64,000 nt of DNA. Origin: Gaeumannomyces sp. JS-464. Its lineage: Eukaryota; Ascomycota; Sordariomycetes; Magnaporthales; Magnaporthaceae. The position numbers and the translations under genes are program-made. Position 1 is the first letter of the stretch, and each line of letters opens with the position of its first letter. The stretch covers positions 5,394,001 to 5,458,000 of the forward strand of contig NGZR01000004.1 of NCBI GenBank assembly GCA_002197995.1, read 5' to 3'. Of the stretch, positions 44,135-55,341 are shown in pieces. The notes beneath the pieces are model-generated. The model did no database searches and was not told the DNA's origin. It worked only from the letters and a program-made list of their open reading frames with translations.

Positions 44135-45537
44135 TCACTGCTCCAAAGTAAAAGACAAGTCCCAGTCCTCGCTCAGTTTGGCCTTGTCGAAATATGGTCC
44201 GCAAAGGTAGGCCCAGTGGGTTGTGCCCGTGGCCAGCCTCTTGCAGCCCCTGACGTACTCGCGGATTTGATCGTTGAGGTGCTTGTCGTCCTCGGACCAT
44301 GGAAGTCGTCTCTCGGCCGCCTCACAGGCCTCGTAGTGCTTCCGGATTAGGCCGAGGATTTTGGCCACGGCGGCCTTTACCAAGATGTTCTCGGCGTTGG
44401 CGAGCAGGAGGCACATGTTGTCCAGTTTGCCGTCGCGCTGGAAACGGCCGTCAGCTACGGGGCGATGGGCATCGCGAGGAAGGAAACAAAAGACTCACGA
44501 AATTCTTCTGGCAGCTCAGCACCTCGTGGACCAGCGTCGCCAGCCTCGTGCACTCGAGCACAACCGTTTCGACAGCCTCGTGGTAGCGCACGGCGCCCGG
44601 CAGCCCGAACCCCATGGCGTACTCGTTGGCCGTGATGTTGGGCAGGGCGCCGACGTCGTCGCAGCGCACGTCGAGGTGGTGCCACGGGTCGGGGAGCGTG
44701 TCGTGCCGCCGCGCCGCCTGCCTCTGCGCCGCGCTCTCGACCGAGTCGCGCAGCTCGCGCCGCAGCCGCTCGGCTAAGCTGGCGGCCATCTCGGCACGCA
44801 GGGCGGTCAGGACCTCGCGGAGCATCGCGACTGTGCCTGATGGGGTGTCGGGGGCTGCTGAGGGAAGGCCTAGACTGCTGGTGCTTGTAGAGTTGCCCAG
44901 GCAGGCGTCGATGCACCGCAGGGTCTGGTCGCAGAGGCGGCGCGTCTCTGCGGCGTCGTGGATTGGGTTGTCCATCTCCTCGTCAAACCAGGCGTTCTGC
45001 AACCAATTATTAGCAGGTATTGGGGCTTGCAAAATAGCGATGCTAGCCTACCCAGCACTGGTACTTGGCCAGGGTGGCCAATTTCCTCTTGGAGCAATCT
45101 GTGTAAAAGACGCTGGCAAGGGTGGTGTATCGCTGAGCAATGTCATATCCTGGTTGCTTGGCCTGTGGAATGTCCACACTTTTTTTTGTTAGTGACCTCC
45201 ACGCGTATTTTCTGCGGTCGGTTAGGAGCAAGCAGAAATCTCACGTCTTTAGCCACTCGTCTATCTCGGCGGCGACCTCGTCAAGAACGTCTTGGCTGTG
45301 TCTTTTGCTAGGCCATGTCGGCATTAAATCCATCAGGTTCTGGACATGGACAGTCTCGCCTGTGTATCTTCGCACAAGATCCGCCCCTTCGTCGGCGATG
45401 TGGAGTGATAGAAGGGCATTGGTGTTGAACGTGTCAGGAACCGGCGTCCTGGGAATAAGGGCGTGGTGGTCCTGGGATGGCTCGTCGATATCCGGGAGGA
45501 AGACGATCTGTGGCGCGAAATTCTCGACGACCGCCAT
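44135..45537 (-). CDS. Terpene-synthase-like protein (class I isoprenoid synthase fold) with altered metal motifs
   Basis: Four exons (45245-45537, 45052-45178, 44499-44996, 44135-44437) join in frame to 407 codons, the usual size of fungal class I terpene cyclases. Landmarks align in order: QIVFLPDIDEPSQD, WPSKRHSQDVLDEV, a FYTDCSKRKLATLAKYQCW helix, Asp-rich WFDEEMDNP, DDVGALPNITANEYAMGF, NSE-region HEVLSCQKNFRDGK and terminal WAYLCGPYF. The Asp-rich motif keeps acidic residues. The NSE metal triad (NDxxSxxxE) reads H-E-V-L-S-C-Q-K-N, losing Asn and Glu, and the usual RY pair reads PY. It may be an inactive paralog or have changed chemistry. Assignment is by pattern, without alignment. Confidence 0.6.
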
Positions 45538-46755
45538 TTTGGTCTCGTGAAAAGCGGTATGACGGGTGCTGGAGTGGGAGGATCGGTGTGTGTAGAACAA
45601 AATGCAGGATTTAATTAGATATGGGTAGAAAGCTGGAAAAGGATAATAGTACAATCGTTGAGGGCCAGCCCGTGAAGCGGTAAGAAGATGCCGTGGTGAT
45701 GATACTCTGGAATGGAAAGGTTGTCTGTCCCCTACGCTGTCAATCTAGAGTACATATACCGAGGGCATGGAGCGAGAAGGCGGTGATAACATGGCAGTAC
45801 TATAGCCTCCATTTCTCGGATGGGCAATGTTTGACGAATGTGTGAACAAGATCAGCGCACTACCCGGCGCAGCAATGTCTCAGGAGGCAGATTTAGCCCC
45901 GAGCGTGGCAAGCGAAGTGGGAGGGATTCCCAAAGTCATGTCATGGCCGCCGTGGGAATTTGCTTTCGTTGGAAACGCCAAGTCTGCGGTTGATGCACTC
46001 TAGTCCATGCCGTCTACGCGCGCGCGGACGAGCGCCACCGGTTCGCCAGACTCGCATTGTCTGGGAACTTGGACGCCGGGACCGTGGGCCGAGACCGGGG
46101 GTGGAGCAGGGTGTGACCCGGCACTCGCACGCTGTCTCGCTTCCAGCCTGGACCGCCCGGGGAGGGGTCTGAGATCGAATCTGCGGTCTCAGCGGCAGGA
46201 GGTCACGTTGGCGAGGAAGCTTGTAGCAGGCATGGCGCCGATGTCAAGTGCCATGATGGAGGCGTTGACAAACAATTTACACCGAGGCTGCTGTCAATGG
46301 AGTCTGGTGGCAAAGCAGTCCTGCGTCTGGTATCAGGAGTTTGGGGCTGAGCGAGGCCCAATGGTTTCCTTCAGGGGGAAAAAGCCTGGGTGTGTGGAAC
46401 GATACAATATCGGCGGAATCTGGGCTGGCCACGAAGGTTGAAATGTTGGGCACGGTCACGGACGATCACAGGGGTCCGCGGAGCTTCAAACAAGGAACCA
46501 GATGCATGCTACTTCACGTAATTATCCCATTAGCTGTGGCAAAGAAAAGGGAGAATCAATGGATCGCGAAGGGAAGAAGAGAGGTTGAAACGGATCGAGT
46601 CGAGGAGTTTGTGGCTGTGTTGCCTGGGAATTGTAGGGCGGCATAAAACAAGACTGCAGGGAGAGGTAGAAAGCAAAGTACCTAGAAAAGGAACTGGGAG
46701 AAAATTGAGGTGCCTCATTGAGGAAGCGGGAACGATGCAAAAAGTAGGTTACTTT
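45538..46755. other. Intergenic, no gene recognised
   Basis: About 1.2 kb upstream of the terpene-synthase-like gene. Reading frames at 45960-46640 look random; no conserved motif. Confidence 0.5.
46739..46743 (-). terminator. RNA polymerase III terminator of tRNA-Gly
   Basis: Five A on the plus strand, thus TTTTT on the tRNA strand, 12 nt after the tRNA 3' end. Confidence 0.7.
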
Positions 46756-46825
46756 GCGTGTGCCCGGACTCGAACCGGGAGCCCATCGATGGCAACGATG
46801 GATTTTACCCTTAAACCACACACGC
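46756..46825 (-). tRNA. tRNA-Gly (anticodon GCC)
   Basis: A 70-nt cloverleaf on the minus strand: 7-bp acceptor stem GCGTGTG/CACACGC, short D arm, 5-bp anticodon stem CATCG/CGATG closing loop TTGCCAT (anticodon GCC), and T arm CCCGG-TTCGAGT-CCGGG. No intron. A T5 terminator follows. The B box GGTTCGAGTCC is canonical. Confidence 0.88.
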
Positions 46826-47166
46826 TGTCATGATTGGTGATGGTTATTGTCGATCCATAGCCCTACATTAGACAGACAGAGCGATGTCCACAGTTGGTAG
46901 CTTGTGGGACCACTGCTGACCTATCCGCCGAATTGGGACGGCCCTTCGGATGGAACAGACCGAGACATTTGTTCATGGTTGCTTGCCCCGGGCACTCAGT
47001 CTGCTAACCGCCCAGGTTTCAGTTGGACGCTACCAGTGCTGGCTTCAAAGTGACGAGCAAATCCCCAGAAAACGCATTAATAGATGGATTGGAGGAGAAC
47101 AAGAATCTGGCATCTAAATGGGGCTTCCTCCCCGCGCGCAGAATCCAAGCACAAACAAAACCAACG
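46826..47166. other. Spacer, nothing recognised
   Basis: About 340 bp between the tRNA gene and the 3' end of the copper transporter gene; no feature seen. Confidence 0.5.
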
Positions 47167-47939
47167 CTAGCCGCAGCAAACAGAAGGCTCCTCAACCCCA
47201 ACCGCCTTGCCCGGCGGAGCTGCACCGCCACCGTCGACAAGAATGGTCCTGGTCATCCAGTCGCAGAAGAACTTGCCGATGCCGGCGCCGAGCACAATCA
47301 TGACCAGCAGGATGACGTTGTAGTACATGGCGATCAGCATGACAATGTACGCCAGCCCAAACGTGACGGCGTGCAGCACGGCGCGGACGAGCTGCTGCAG
47401 CGGCGTGGCGCGGAACGTGACGTACTCGGCGGGCGCCAGCAGCGCGGCGCCCGCCGCCGTCGGCTGGCACGCGCCCAGGGCCGCCGCCGCGAGCCGTCCG
47501 CCCTCGGGATCCTTGTCGCGCGCGAGCTGGCGCGCGGCCGCGGCCTCGGCGGCGCGCCGCTGCCACCCGCGCGCCAGGAAGTCGTCGTACTCCTTGCCCA
47601 GGCGCCGCGCCACCTCGAGCACGACGACGAGGAGGAGCACTCCGATGCAGGTCGCGGCGAACATGCCCTCGTTCTTGATGTGCCAGTCGGACGTGAGGAA
47701 GCCTGGGCGGGGCGGGCTTTGTCAGCTTTGTGTGATGCGTCCAAGAGGGGAGGCGCTGTGGTTCGGTTGAAGGGCAAACATACACGCGTCGATTGTGTAT
47801 GTGTTGAACAACATCTGCGGTCCATGGCGACCCCGTTAGCGTTTTGACTGGCGATCCTATGTTGCGCGCCGGACCAGGGCAGACATACCGTCATCTTGCA
47901 TGCGGCGGCATCGCCGCTCCCTCCCGTGCCGTGATTCAT
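47167..47939 (-). CDS. Ctr-family copper transporter
   Basis: Three exons (47889-47939, 47784-47814, 47167-47702) give 206 codons in frame; exon 2 is only 31 nt. The N-terminus (MNHGTGGSGDAAACKMT) is followed by MLFNTYTIDACFLTSDWHI, the conserved entry to TM1 (FAATCIGVLLLVVVLEV). TM2 has the copper-selectivity MxxxM (VMLIAMYYN) and TM3 the packing GxxxG (LGAGIGKFF), so all Ctr pore hallmarks are present. Forms a trimeric Cu(I) channel at plasma membrane or vacuole. Cu(I) comes from metalloreductases like the one encoded 1.5 kb away. The start abuts a T25 run on the plus strand, so the 5' leader ends in an A-tract. Confidence 0.9.
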
Positions 47940-47963
47940 TTTTTTTTTTTTTTTTTTTTTTTT
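47939..47963. repeat. T25 homopolymer adjoining the Ctr start codon
   Basis: Twenty-five T on the plus strand beginning at the T of the reverse-complemented ATG; on the transcript this is an A-tract directly before the start codon. Confidence 0.95.
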
Positions 47964-49261
47964 GGCAATGTTTCGATGCGACTGGTCCGAATGGATGGCG
48001 ACGGCTCCTTTACGCGTGCTCGGGTCTTTGACACTTCAACCAAGGGCTGCTGGCGGACAGGTATGCGATAGCATCAGACAACAGGGAATTCTGCGGGCGC
48101 CAATTGAGTATTAAGAGCGAGCACCCAACGTTCCCGGGCGCGTTGCCTGGCGTCAAGAGTATTTGCGCAATCCTGCGCAGGCGACAAGACGACTTCGGCG
48201 GCGGGCGGAGATGCCCCAGTTAATGAGCAAATATTCGGCCCAGCCGCAGACGCACGCCAAGGGTCCAAGGAGCGCGCCGCCTCGCTGGCCCCGCCGCGCG
48301 AGACAGCGTGCGGCGGGGAGACACACCGGGTCGGGGGTCCGTCAGCATGCTCCCTGAGAGTCTGGACCCCGGCCAGCCCGCTTAGCAAGATAACTGAGGT
48401 CACATATGCACTCAGGGGAAATGCAGTCCGTCCGTGCATTAGGACTTGATCTCTGGTCTCCGTCGAAGCAATGTTTCGGGCAATGCGATGGTATCTTGCT
48501 CAGTACCCAAGTTCCTTGAGCCCGAGTCCTTGATCGGCCCTGCCCTCACCTAGAAGCTCGCGATGGCTCAAGCAGCCAGTGGGCTCAGTCTCGCCTCCAC
48601 CCCCACCAAAAGGCTAAGAAGCAGGCCAAACATCAAATCCCAGCAGCCGGGACCCGCATGCGGGGCGACTCGGGCGGTTTTGCTCGAGACAGCTCCAGTT
48701 GGTGTGGAGACCCAAGAGGAAAACGTGCTCAAATCTGCTCAGCGTGGGCCTTGATGATCGAGAGAAACCATGTCGCCGAAGCCGCTTCTTCTTTCCTGCT
48801 GCCTTGTTGCGGCCAAACGCTGCTCGTTGGCCGGCTTTAAAACGGAAACATCACCCGCGGATGGATACAATATCCCACGCGCGCTTGCTCCACGCCACTA
48901 AAACGGGAAGGGGAGAGAGAGCGTTGCCGAATCGAACCCACAGCAATTACGATTACCTGCTCAACTTTGAGCAAGTTTGCGGACCCACAGACTTGGGATG
49001 CTGGGCAATATAGAGGCCAGCCCGAGCCTCCGTCTTGGCCCATCGCCGTCCTCAAAAGGGAACTGGGCTGCCCCAAAAAGAGAATCTGCGGAGACAGCCA
49101 CCAACCACCAAGCCCTTGTGTCGGACGGAAAGGTGTGGGGAAGCACTTCTAAACTCAAGACGTGCAGGAGCAGCCGGAGGTGTCAGCCGGGCATATTGCA
49201 CTTGCAGCTCCATGCCACCCTCCACATAGGCCGAACACTCCCAGCAGACCAGAGCCTCCCG
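47964..49261. other. Divergent promoter region between Ctr and ferric reductase genes
   Basis: About 1.3 kb. Reading frames here are short and motif-free. The arrangement would let copper transporter and reductase share regulation. I did not identify convincing metal-response sites by eye. Confidence 0.5.
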
Positions 49262-49269
49262 TATATAAG
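49262..49269 (+). promoter_or_regulatory. TATA box of the ferric reductase gene
   Basis: TATATAAG 161 bp before the ATG at 49423. Confidence 0.55.
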
Positions 49270-49422
49270 AGAAGGAGAGTCGTTTCGGGCTGCTGACTCC
49301 TGAGACACCCTATCCATTCCCGGGACGTTCCTCAACCACAGCCGCAGAGCCGCAGAGCCGCAACTGCACGACGACTTTCCTTTGAGACGGTGAGCACTCG
49401 CTCACCACAACACCACACAGCC

Positions 49423-51498
49423 ATGGCCGCACCACTGGCCGCTAGGCATATCCAAGACTTTAGCAACGCATCCCGGCTGGAGCCTCACTGGGGGTTCTCG
49501 GAGCGGGTGGTACCATGCACCAACGACCCGGGCAGCTGCGAGTACCTCGACGTCGTATACGGCGCCCATGACATCGGCATGATATACATGGGCGCCATGT
49601 GGCTCGCCATCATCGGCGTCCTGGGTGCTTGGGCGGTCGGCCGCCGCGTGTTCCCCTCGGCAGCCACATCGTCCGCCGCCGCCAACAACAATACAACCCC
49701 TGATGGCGAAACACAATCGGCGGGCGCCCGTGGAGCCTCGGGCATCGTGAGGGCGCGCAACGCCGCCGCGTCCGCCGCCCGCCGCAGCCTGCTGCCCGAG
49801 TCGGCCCGCGCCGTATTCGGCCACACGACGCGGCTGCAGGTGACCATCCTGGCGGCCATCGTCGCCTACCTGACCGTCTTCTCCTTCGTCGGCATGGAGT
49901 ACCGCATCTGGATCACGCCCGTCAAGGGCATGCCCGGCCTGACGCAGACGCGCTCGACGCTGGGGCCGTGGTCGGACCGCGTCGGCGTGCTCGCGTACGC
50001 GCTCACGCCCCTGTCGGTCCTGCTGGCCAGCCGGGAGTCGCTGCTGTCGGTCCTGACGGGCGTGCCGTACCAGTCCTTTGTGTTCCTGCACCGCTGGCTC
50101 GGCTACGTCATCTTTGCGCAGTCGGTCCTGCACACCATCGGCTGGTGCATCATCGAGATCCGCCTGTACCAGCCGCAGCCCGAGATCGGCGCCAAGTGGA
50201 TCGTGCAGACGTACATGATCTGGGGGCTCGTGGCCATGGCGCTGCTGCTGGTCCTGTTCCTGCTGTCGACCAAGTGGGCGATCCGCGCCTTCGGGTACGA
50301 GTTCTTCCGCAAGGCCCACTACGTGCTGGCCATGGTGTACATCGGCGCGTGCTTCGCCCACTGGCAGGCCCTGCAGTGCTTCCTGGTGCCGGCCCTCGTC
50401 ATCTGGTTCGTCGACCGCGCGGCGCGCCTGGTGCGGACGGCGCTCCTGCACTACAACTACCTGCCCGACGGGTCCGTCGGCTTCGCCTCGGCCAAGGCCA
50501 CGGTGCAGCGTTTCGAGGATGCCGAGGGCGGCGATGTGGTCCGGCTCGACTTTGTGCACCCGCAGCGGCCCTGGGCTGTCGGGCAGCACTTCTTCCTGTG
50601 CTTCCCCGAGCTGAGCATCTGGCAGTCGCACCCCATGACGCCCTTGTCAGCGCCTTCGACGTCGGGGCCCAAGCCCGACGGCGGCAGGACAAACCCCGCC
50701 GTCGGGTCTGTCCACTCGTATGTGATCCGAACCAAGGCGGGCGAGACGCGCAAGCTGGCCGAGCTGGCCGCGACGAAGCTGGCTGGCGGCGCCACGGACG
50801 AGAAAGGGCAGCCGCTGGACCCCAAGGTGTCAATCATCCTGACGGGCGCCTACGGACAGGCGGTAACGGGGGACAGCATTACGCCCGAGACCAACATCCT
50901 CTGCGTGGCTGGCGGCACGGGCGTCACCTTTGTGCTGCCTGTGCTTCTGGAGCTGGCGCGCAGCCGGCCGGTGGCGGGGCGCAAGGTTGAGCTGCTGTGG
51001 GCGATCCGGCACGAGCGCGACATGGAGTGGGTGCGGCCCGAGCTGGACGAGCTGCTGGCGGCGGCCCAGACGCACGGCGTGCACGTCGACGTGTTTCTGA
51101 CGCGCGACTCCAAGACACGGGCCAAGGTTGCCGCCGCCACCGTCGTCTCCGGCTCGAAGGAGGACAAGATCACGGGCGGGGACTCGGCTGCGGCGGGGTC
51201 TTCGTCGTCGGCGTCAGTGTCGTCGCGCGAGGAGGTGGACGAGGTGGGCGAGCTGGCGGTGCACCGGCCGGCCACGGTGGAGGTACCGGCGGCGCGCAGG
51301 CCAGACGTCGCGGCGGCGGTGGAGCGGTTCGTGGCGGACACGGCGAGGGGCCCGACGACGGTGTTTGCGAGCGGTCCGCTGGGCATGGTGGGCGAGCTCC
51401 GGGCGGCGGTGGCGCGGGCCAACGACGGCGGCAGGGTCTGGCGCGGCGACGGGCGCTTTGACGTCAGGCTCGTGAGCGACGATCGGGTTGAGTGGTAG
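49423..51498 (+). CDS. Ferric/cupric reductase transmembrane protein (FRE family)
   Basis: Uninterrupted 691-residue single exon. It has a lumenal N-terminus and TM1 (MGAMWLAIIGVLGAWAVG), then the Ferric_reduct core with two bis-heme His pairs spaced 13 apart: HRWLGYVIFAQSVLH and the pair in KAHYVLAMVYIGACFAH. Next come the FAD-binding region (WAVGQHFFLCFPEL, with HPMTPLS in place of HPFTxxS) and NADPH-binding VAGGTGVTFVLPVLLEL, ending with a FASGPLGMVGELR motif. An unusual Ser/Ala/Glu-rich insert (about 51140-51290) interrupts the NADPH domain. It moves electrons from cytosolic NADPH to extracellular Fe(III) or Cu(II). ATG 49423 (GCCATGG) chosen over an upstream non-ATG extension. Confidence 0.92.
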   Translation: MAAPLAARHIQDFSNASRLEPHWGFSERVVPCTNDPGSCEYLDVVYGAHDIGMIYMGAMWLAIIGVLGAWAVGRRVFPSAATSSAAANNNTTPDGETQSAGARGASGIVRARNAAASAARRSLLPESARAVFGHTTRLQVTILAAIVAYLTVFSFVGMEYRIWITPVKGMPGLTQTRSTLGPWSDRVGVLAYALTPLSVLLASRESLLSVLTGVPYQSFVFLHRWLGYVIFAQSVLHTIGWCIIEIRLYQPQPEIGAKWIVQTYMIWGLVAMALLLVLFLLSTKWAIRAFGYEFFRKAHYVLAMVYIGACFAHWQALQCFLVPALVIWFVDRAARLVRTALLHYNYLPDGSVGFASAKATVQRFEDAEGGDVVRLDFVHPQRPWAVGQHFFLCFPELSIWQSHPMTPLSAPSTSGPKPDGGRTNPAVGSVHSYVIRTKAGETRKLAELAATKLAGGATDEKGQPLDPKVSIILTGAYGQAVTGDSITPETNILCVAGGTGVTFVLPVLLELARSRPVAGRKVELLWAIRHERDMEWVRPELDELLAAAQTHGVHVDVFLTRDSKTRAKVAAATVVSGSKEDKITGGDSAAAGSSSSASVSSREEVDEVGELAVHRPATVEVPAARRPDVAAAVERFVADTARGPTTVFASGPLGMVGELRAAVARANDGGRVWRGDGRFDVRLVSDDRVEW

Positions 51499-52348
51499 CC
51501 CGGTCTGTACCATGCAAAGTGCTGTTTGTTTGCATTCTTAGATACCATTAATGCGCATGCTATCTTCTACTGCCCCGTCGCAGCTCTGCTGGTGCGTGCA
51601 TCCGTCAGGAGATATGTGGCAGCGATCAGGCAGCTGTGGACCCAGCGCAGATTCAGCCAATTGACACCAACCAGCCACCTTTCCAGCTATGCACTACCTA
51701 CCTACCTAGGTAGGTGGGTTCTGGCTTACTCCTCGCGTGGTTCGTTCCAGAGCCAGGACGCCAGATTGGCGAACAGCCACATCAAGATATTAGCTCGCCA
51801 CCACTTGGCGTGCGCCTGCATTCGTCAACTACCGGGCGCTAGTGTTTTCCCACAGAGCTAATTCGCCCAACAGCCGAGCCTCTCTCCGGCCCCAGCGGCT
51901 AGCTGCACGGCTGAGCATTCTTTCTCCGATACCCTGGTTCACATTCCGTGCCTGGATCAGTCGACGCACGTTTTGCCGTGGGGGACGCCCCGGTCCGCAC
52001 CCCGTGCCATGGATTGCTCGCCGCTTCCCTGCGAGATATCTCTGGGGAAGTGCATGGCAGCCGACACGCTATGGTCCAGGTTTAGATGACGTGGGAGGGG
52101 CGGCGTTGGTGTTGGTGGTGCTGGACGAAGCGTGATCTGGGTCGCCATGGACTTTCAGCCTCCCTTTTAGTGTCTCAGCAGCCAGCCAGCCATCCAATCC
52201 TGGCATCTGTCTTGCGATGGCAGCGGGCGTACAAATACTGGCCTAGGCCTTCGACGAGACCAGCTCATCTTCGTTAGGCAAGCAGAGAGGCACTCACACA
52301 GCCCCGTCCACACATCTTCTACCATCCATCTGGAACAGCCGTTGCCAA
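51499..52348. other. Intergenic, no gene recognised
   Basis: About 850 bp. It contains a palindromic CCTACCTACCTAGGTAGGTGG at 51697-51717, possibly the ferric reductase 3' region. Nothing else seen. Confidence 0.5.
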
Positions 52349-53431
52349 ATGCCCAGGTCCACCCGTCTGAGTGTATCTACCGCCTTTTGCGGTCTCCTCC
52401 CCGGCCTCGGCGCCGCAAAGGAGATCAAGGTCAAAGCCCCGCAGACCATCCAGTCCGCCACCGACTCGGCCAGCCCCGGCGACACCATCACCGTGGCCAA
52501 GAGCACCTACGCCGAGCAGCTCCTTATCACCAAAAATGGCATCTACCTCGTCGGCCAGAACGGCGCCACCCTCGTGCCACCTCCGACTCCCGTCACCAAC
52601 GGCTGCTCCGGCCTAGCAGGTCGTCTGCCCCCGCCAGCCACCAGTGGCGATACCCAGGCGGGCGTCTGCATTCTCGGTGCTGGGTCGTCCTTGGCGACTG
52701 GCCGGGCTCGGAGCACCGCAAGATCGCGTCGTATGGCGCCCCTGTCGAGGACGTGCAGGTCAAGGGCTTCACCATCGCGGCTTCAGCGGGCTCAACGCTG
52801 CCATCGTCAACGCCAAGATCGCCGAGGTGCGCGAGAACACGCTCACGGACGGCGGGTCGTACGGCACGCTGACCGTTCGGGTCGGCCCGGCACCGTGGTG
52901 ACGCGCAACACGCGGTCAACTCGTCGGCGCTCTCCTTCATCGGAAATCTGCATGGACGGCCGGTCCGACGTGCGCGTGTCGGCCAACACCGTCTCCGAGA
53001 TGGTCATCGGGCTGTGCGTGCAGACGGACGGCGCCGACGTCGGGGGCAACACGGTGCGCAACTGCTGCGTCGGCGCCTTCGTCGACCCGGGCGTCAAGGG
53101 CGCCAGCCTGACGCACAACCACATCGGCCCCACGAACCCGCTCTGCACCTTTGGCTTCGTGTCGGGCATCCGCATCGCCGGCGCCGTCAACACGAACGTC
53201 CAGCACAACACCATCACCGGCCAGACCGACTTTAGCTTCCCCGACGGCCACGGGCCCAACCAGAGCTTCGGCGCCGGCATCGCCATCTACGACGACGACA
53301 GCAAATCAGCCAAGGCGACCGGCAACGTTGTCGACTCCAACGAGCTCTCCGGGAACGGCATTGACATCGACACCGCAGAGCAGACGCCGCAGTCGCTCCC
53401 GACCGGGACGGGCCGCCAGAGTGAGAATCGC
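52349..53431 (+). pseudogene. Secreted right-handed beta-helix (pectin-lyase-fold) protein, broken
   Basis: The start gives a signal peptide (MPRSTRLSVSTAFCGLLPGLGAA) followed by KEIKVKAPQTIQSATDSASPGDTI, the usual entry to parallel beta-helix proteins. Later rungs repeat an Asn/Gly/Thr pattern: NAKIAEVRENTLTDGG, VRVSANTVSEMVIGLC, ADVGGNTVRNCCVGAFV, VNTNVQHNTITGQTDFS, TGNVVDSNELSGNGID. To read them in order, four or more frame changes are needed between 52620 and 52930. From about 53431 the open frame no longer resembles the fold, so the true end is unclear. Function would be polysaccharide binding or cleavage outside the cell. Damage density favours decay over sequencing error. Confidence 0.65.
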
Positions 53432-55341
53432 GCGCTCATGTGGGTGCGACCGGATCTGGCAGACATGCTGCGGTCTCACAGCGACCATGAAGTCTTCAAC
53501 AATCTCGTCGGGCCGCTCCACAGCTTTGCGGATCCATTCGCTGCCGGGACTGCTGCGCCTTGTCAGCAAGGCCGCCAAGAGAACGGAGTAGGCTCTGATG
53601 AAGACGACACCGAGAAGGATGGCGACGAGGATTATGGCGTCGACGACGACCTGGAACCGCCGTCCAGGATAGCCATCGCCGATGATGCTCTGAGGCTCGT
53701 TCGAGCTGGAAGGCACGAGAAGGCGGAACAGTTGTCGGGAAGGAATGGATTGGAGTGGGTGCGCCCAAAGGGGCTTGTTGGAGGTAGGCCTGTGCCCTGT
53801 GCGTTGCACAGGGTTTTCAGATAGTGCACAATACACCAGTTCCTCCACGCTGTGTCCTCAGAGTCGCGTCCCACACTTGTGGATATGGGCCGGGGGCCCC
53901 GCGACCGGCACTAGTAGCATCAGAAAACTGTCTCTCCCTTCAGAGAGAAAGCGAAGTGCCGAAGTAAATATGGGGCTGTAGTGTAGGAGGGACTTATTAT
54001 AAACGTGGCCCTGAGCTCCCGAGGTCAAATACCTACTATTTAAAGTGTAATTCATCCTAGCCGTAAAATACATGTCTCAATATAAACTCACCCTTCATGT
54101 AATGTCGAGCGGACTTCACCCGTAAACATCTCATTCGAACCCCCACATAAACACCGCCTTATAAGTTTGTGCTCTCGGTCTCATGTTCACGCACAGTGGC
54201 TCGTGACGCAGGGAACGAAGAGGCAGGAATCATGGCAATGACATATCACGGGATTCCCCAAAGCTTTGTGGGCAGAGCTTCAGTAAGCTTGATCACGGCT
54301 TCGCCGACCTAAGGGTGCGTGGTTTGTGGACTGGACAGAGCTGAACTCCCTTGCAGCGCCTCAGGCATAAAACGGCCAGAGGGGCCCTCAGAAACCTTGC
54401 TCACGGCACATTGGGGTACTAGGTACCTATGGAGGAAGCAGAGGATGAGCTGCGACGTTGCGCTGGGCCAACAACAGATTGCCCTTCGGAGCTGGAGCCA
54501 GAGCACAGTTCAACTCCGACGCCAGCGCCGTTTGTGTTTCAAAGCCGGACCATTCCCCTCTAGAATTCCGCTCTGCAGGCGAGCATTTTTCGCAATTTCA
54601 ATCGGTGATTTCCGCGCCGGAGTTGGCTTGGAACATTTCAGGTTCTCGCGGCGATGTTGGCCGCTTGATTCCGTAGGCGGGCATTCCTCATCCCTCTCAC
54701 GAGCGCCGCTCGCGCCTGAGCAGCTTTAAGCATGACCCCGGACGAGGAAAGAGGGCCCTGGGCCCTTGCTTCTTTTTCTGTGGGAATCCCTCCCAATCCC
54801 TCCCGCTCAGAAATCTGGCATTCCAGCGTTCCAACCCAAATTACCCATTCCAACCCAGCCCGTCTCAGCCTCCCCGGTCTCGTTCCAAGCACTCGCCCTC
54901 GCCGACCATTCCAAGACACTTTCCATTTGTTTGTCCCCCAAAGGCGCGCGCCATTGATTTTCGTACTCGGCGATTCCTCCCATCGACACTCCCTTCGACC
55001 TGCCCAGCCTCCGTCTTGCCGTTTTCGGCTCGCGCAGCCCATGCCTCGCCACCTTCAACAAAGGCCAATCCCCGCCCATTCCAAGCGCCGACGGTTGTCT
55101 GGTGACTGCTCTGGAGGCCATTGTTGATCGAGACTGCCCGTGTTTCGCCAAGAGAACGAACTGCCTCGTCTCGATATTTTAGCATCGTTGTCCCCCTGCT
55201 CATCCACCCAAGCTCATTGACCCAACCAAGCTCAATCCCTCTGTTCCCCATCCAGCCCAGCCAAGTTCCATCCCCCCATTTTTGGGTCTGCGAACGTCGA
55301 TCGTCGATAGTCCTCTCTCCTCCCTTCCGTTCGCACGACGG
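53432..55341. other. Intergenic, no gene recognised
   Basis: About 1.9 kb. A minus-strand frame at 53306-53848 includes one hydrophobic helix (VVDAIILVAILLGVVFI) but overlaps the pseudogene and matches nothing known. A C-rich pyrimidine leader at 54780-55330 probably belongs to the kinase gene. Confidence 0.45.

Noticed and set aside
48890..48970. Possible tRNA because of TCGAACC near 48931
   Set aside because: No acceptor stem, no matching T stem and no anticodon arm can be formed around it.
49402..50631. 409-codon minus-strand open frame
   Set aside because: Antisense of the ferric reductase; composition is a shadow of its GC3-rich codons.
53306..53848. Minus-strand 180-codon frame with one hydrophobic helix
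   Set aside because: Overlaps the beta-helix pseudogene, no homology recognised, and flanks show no promoter or splice support.
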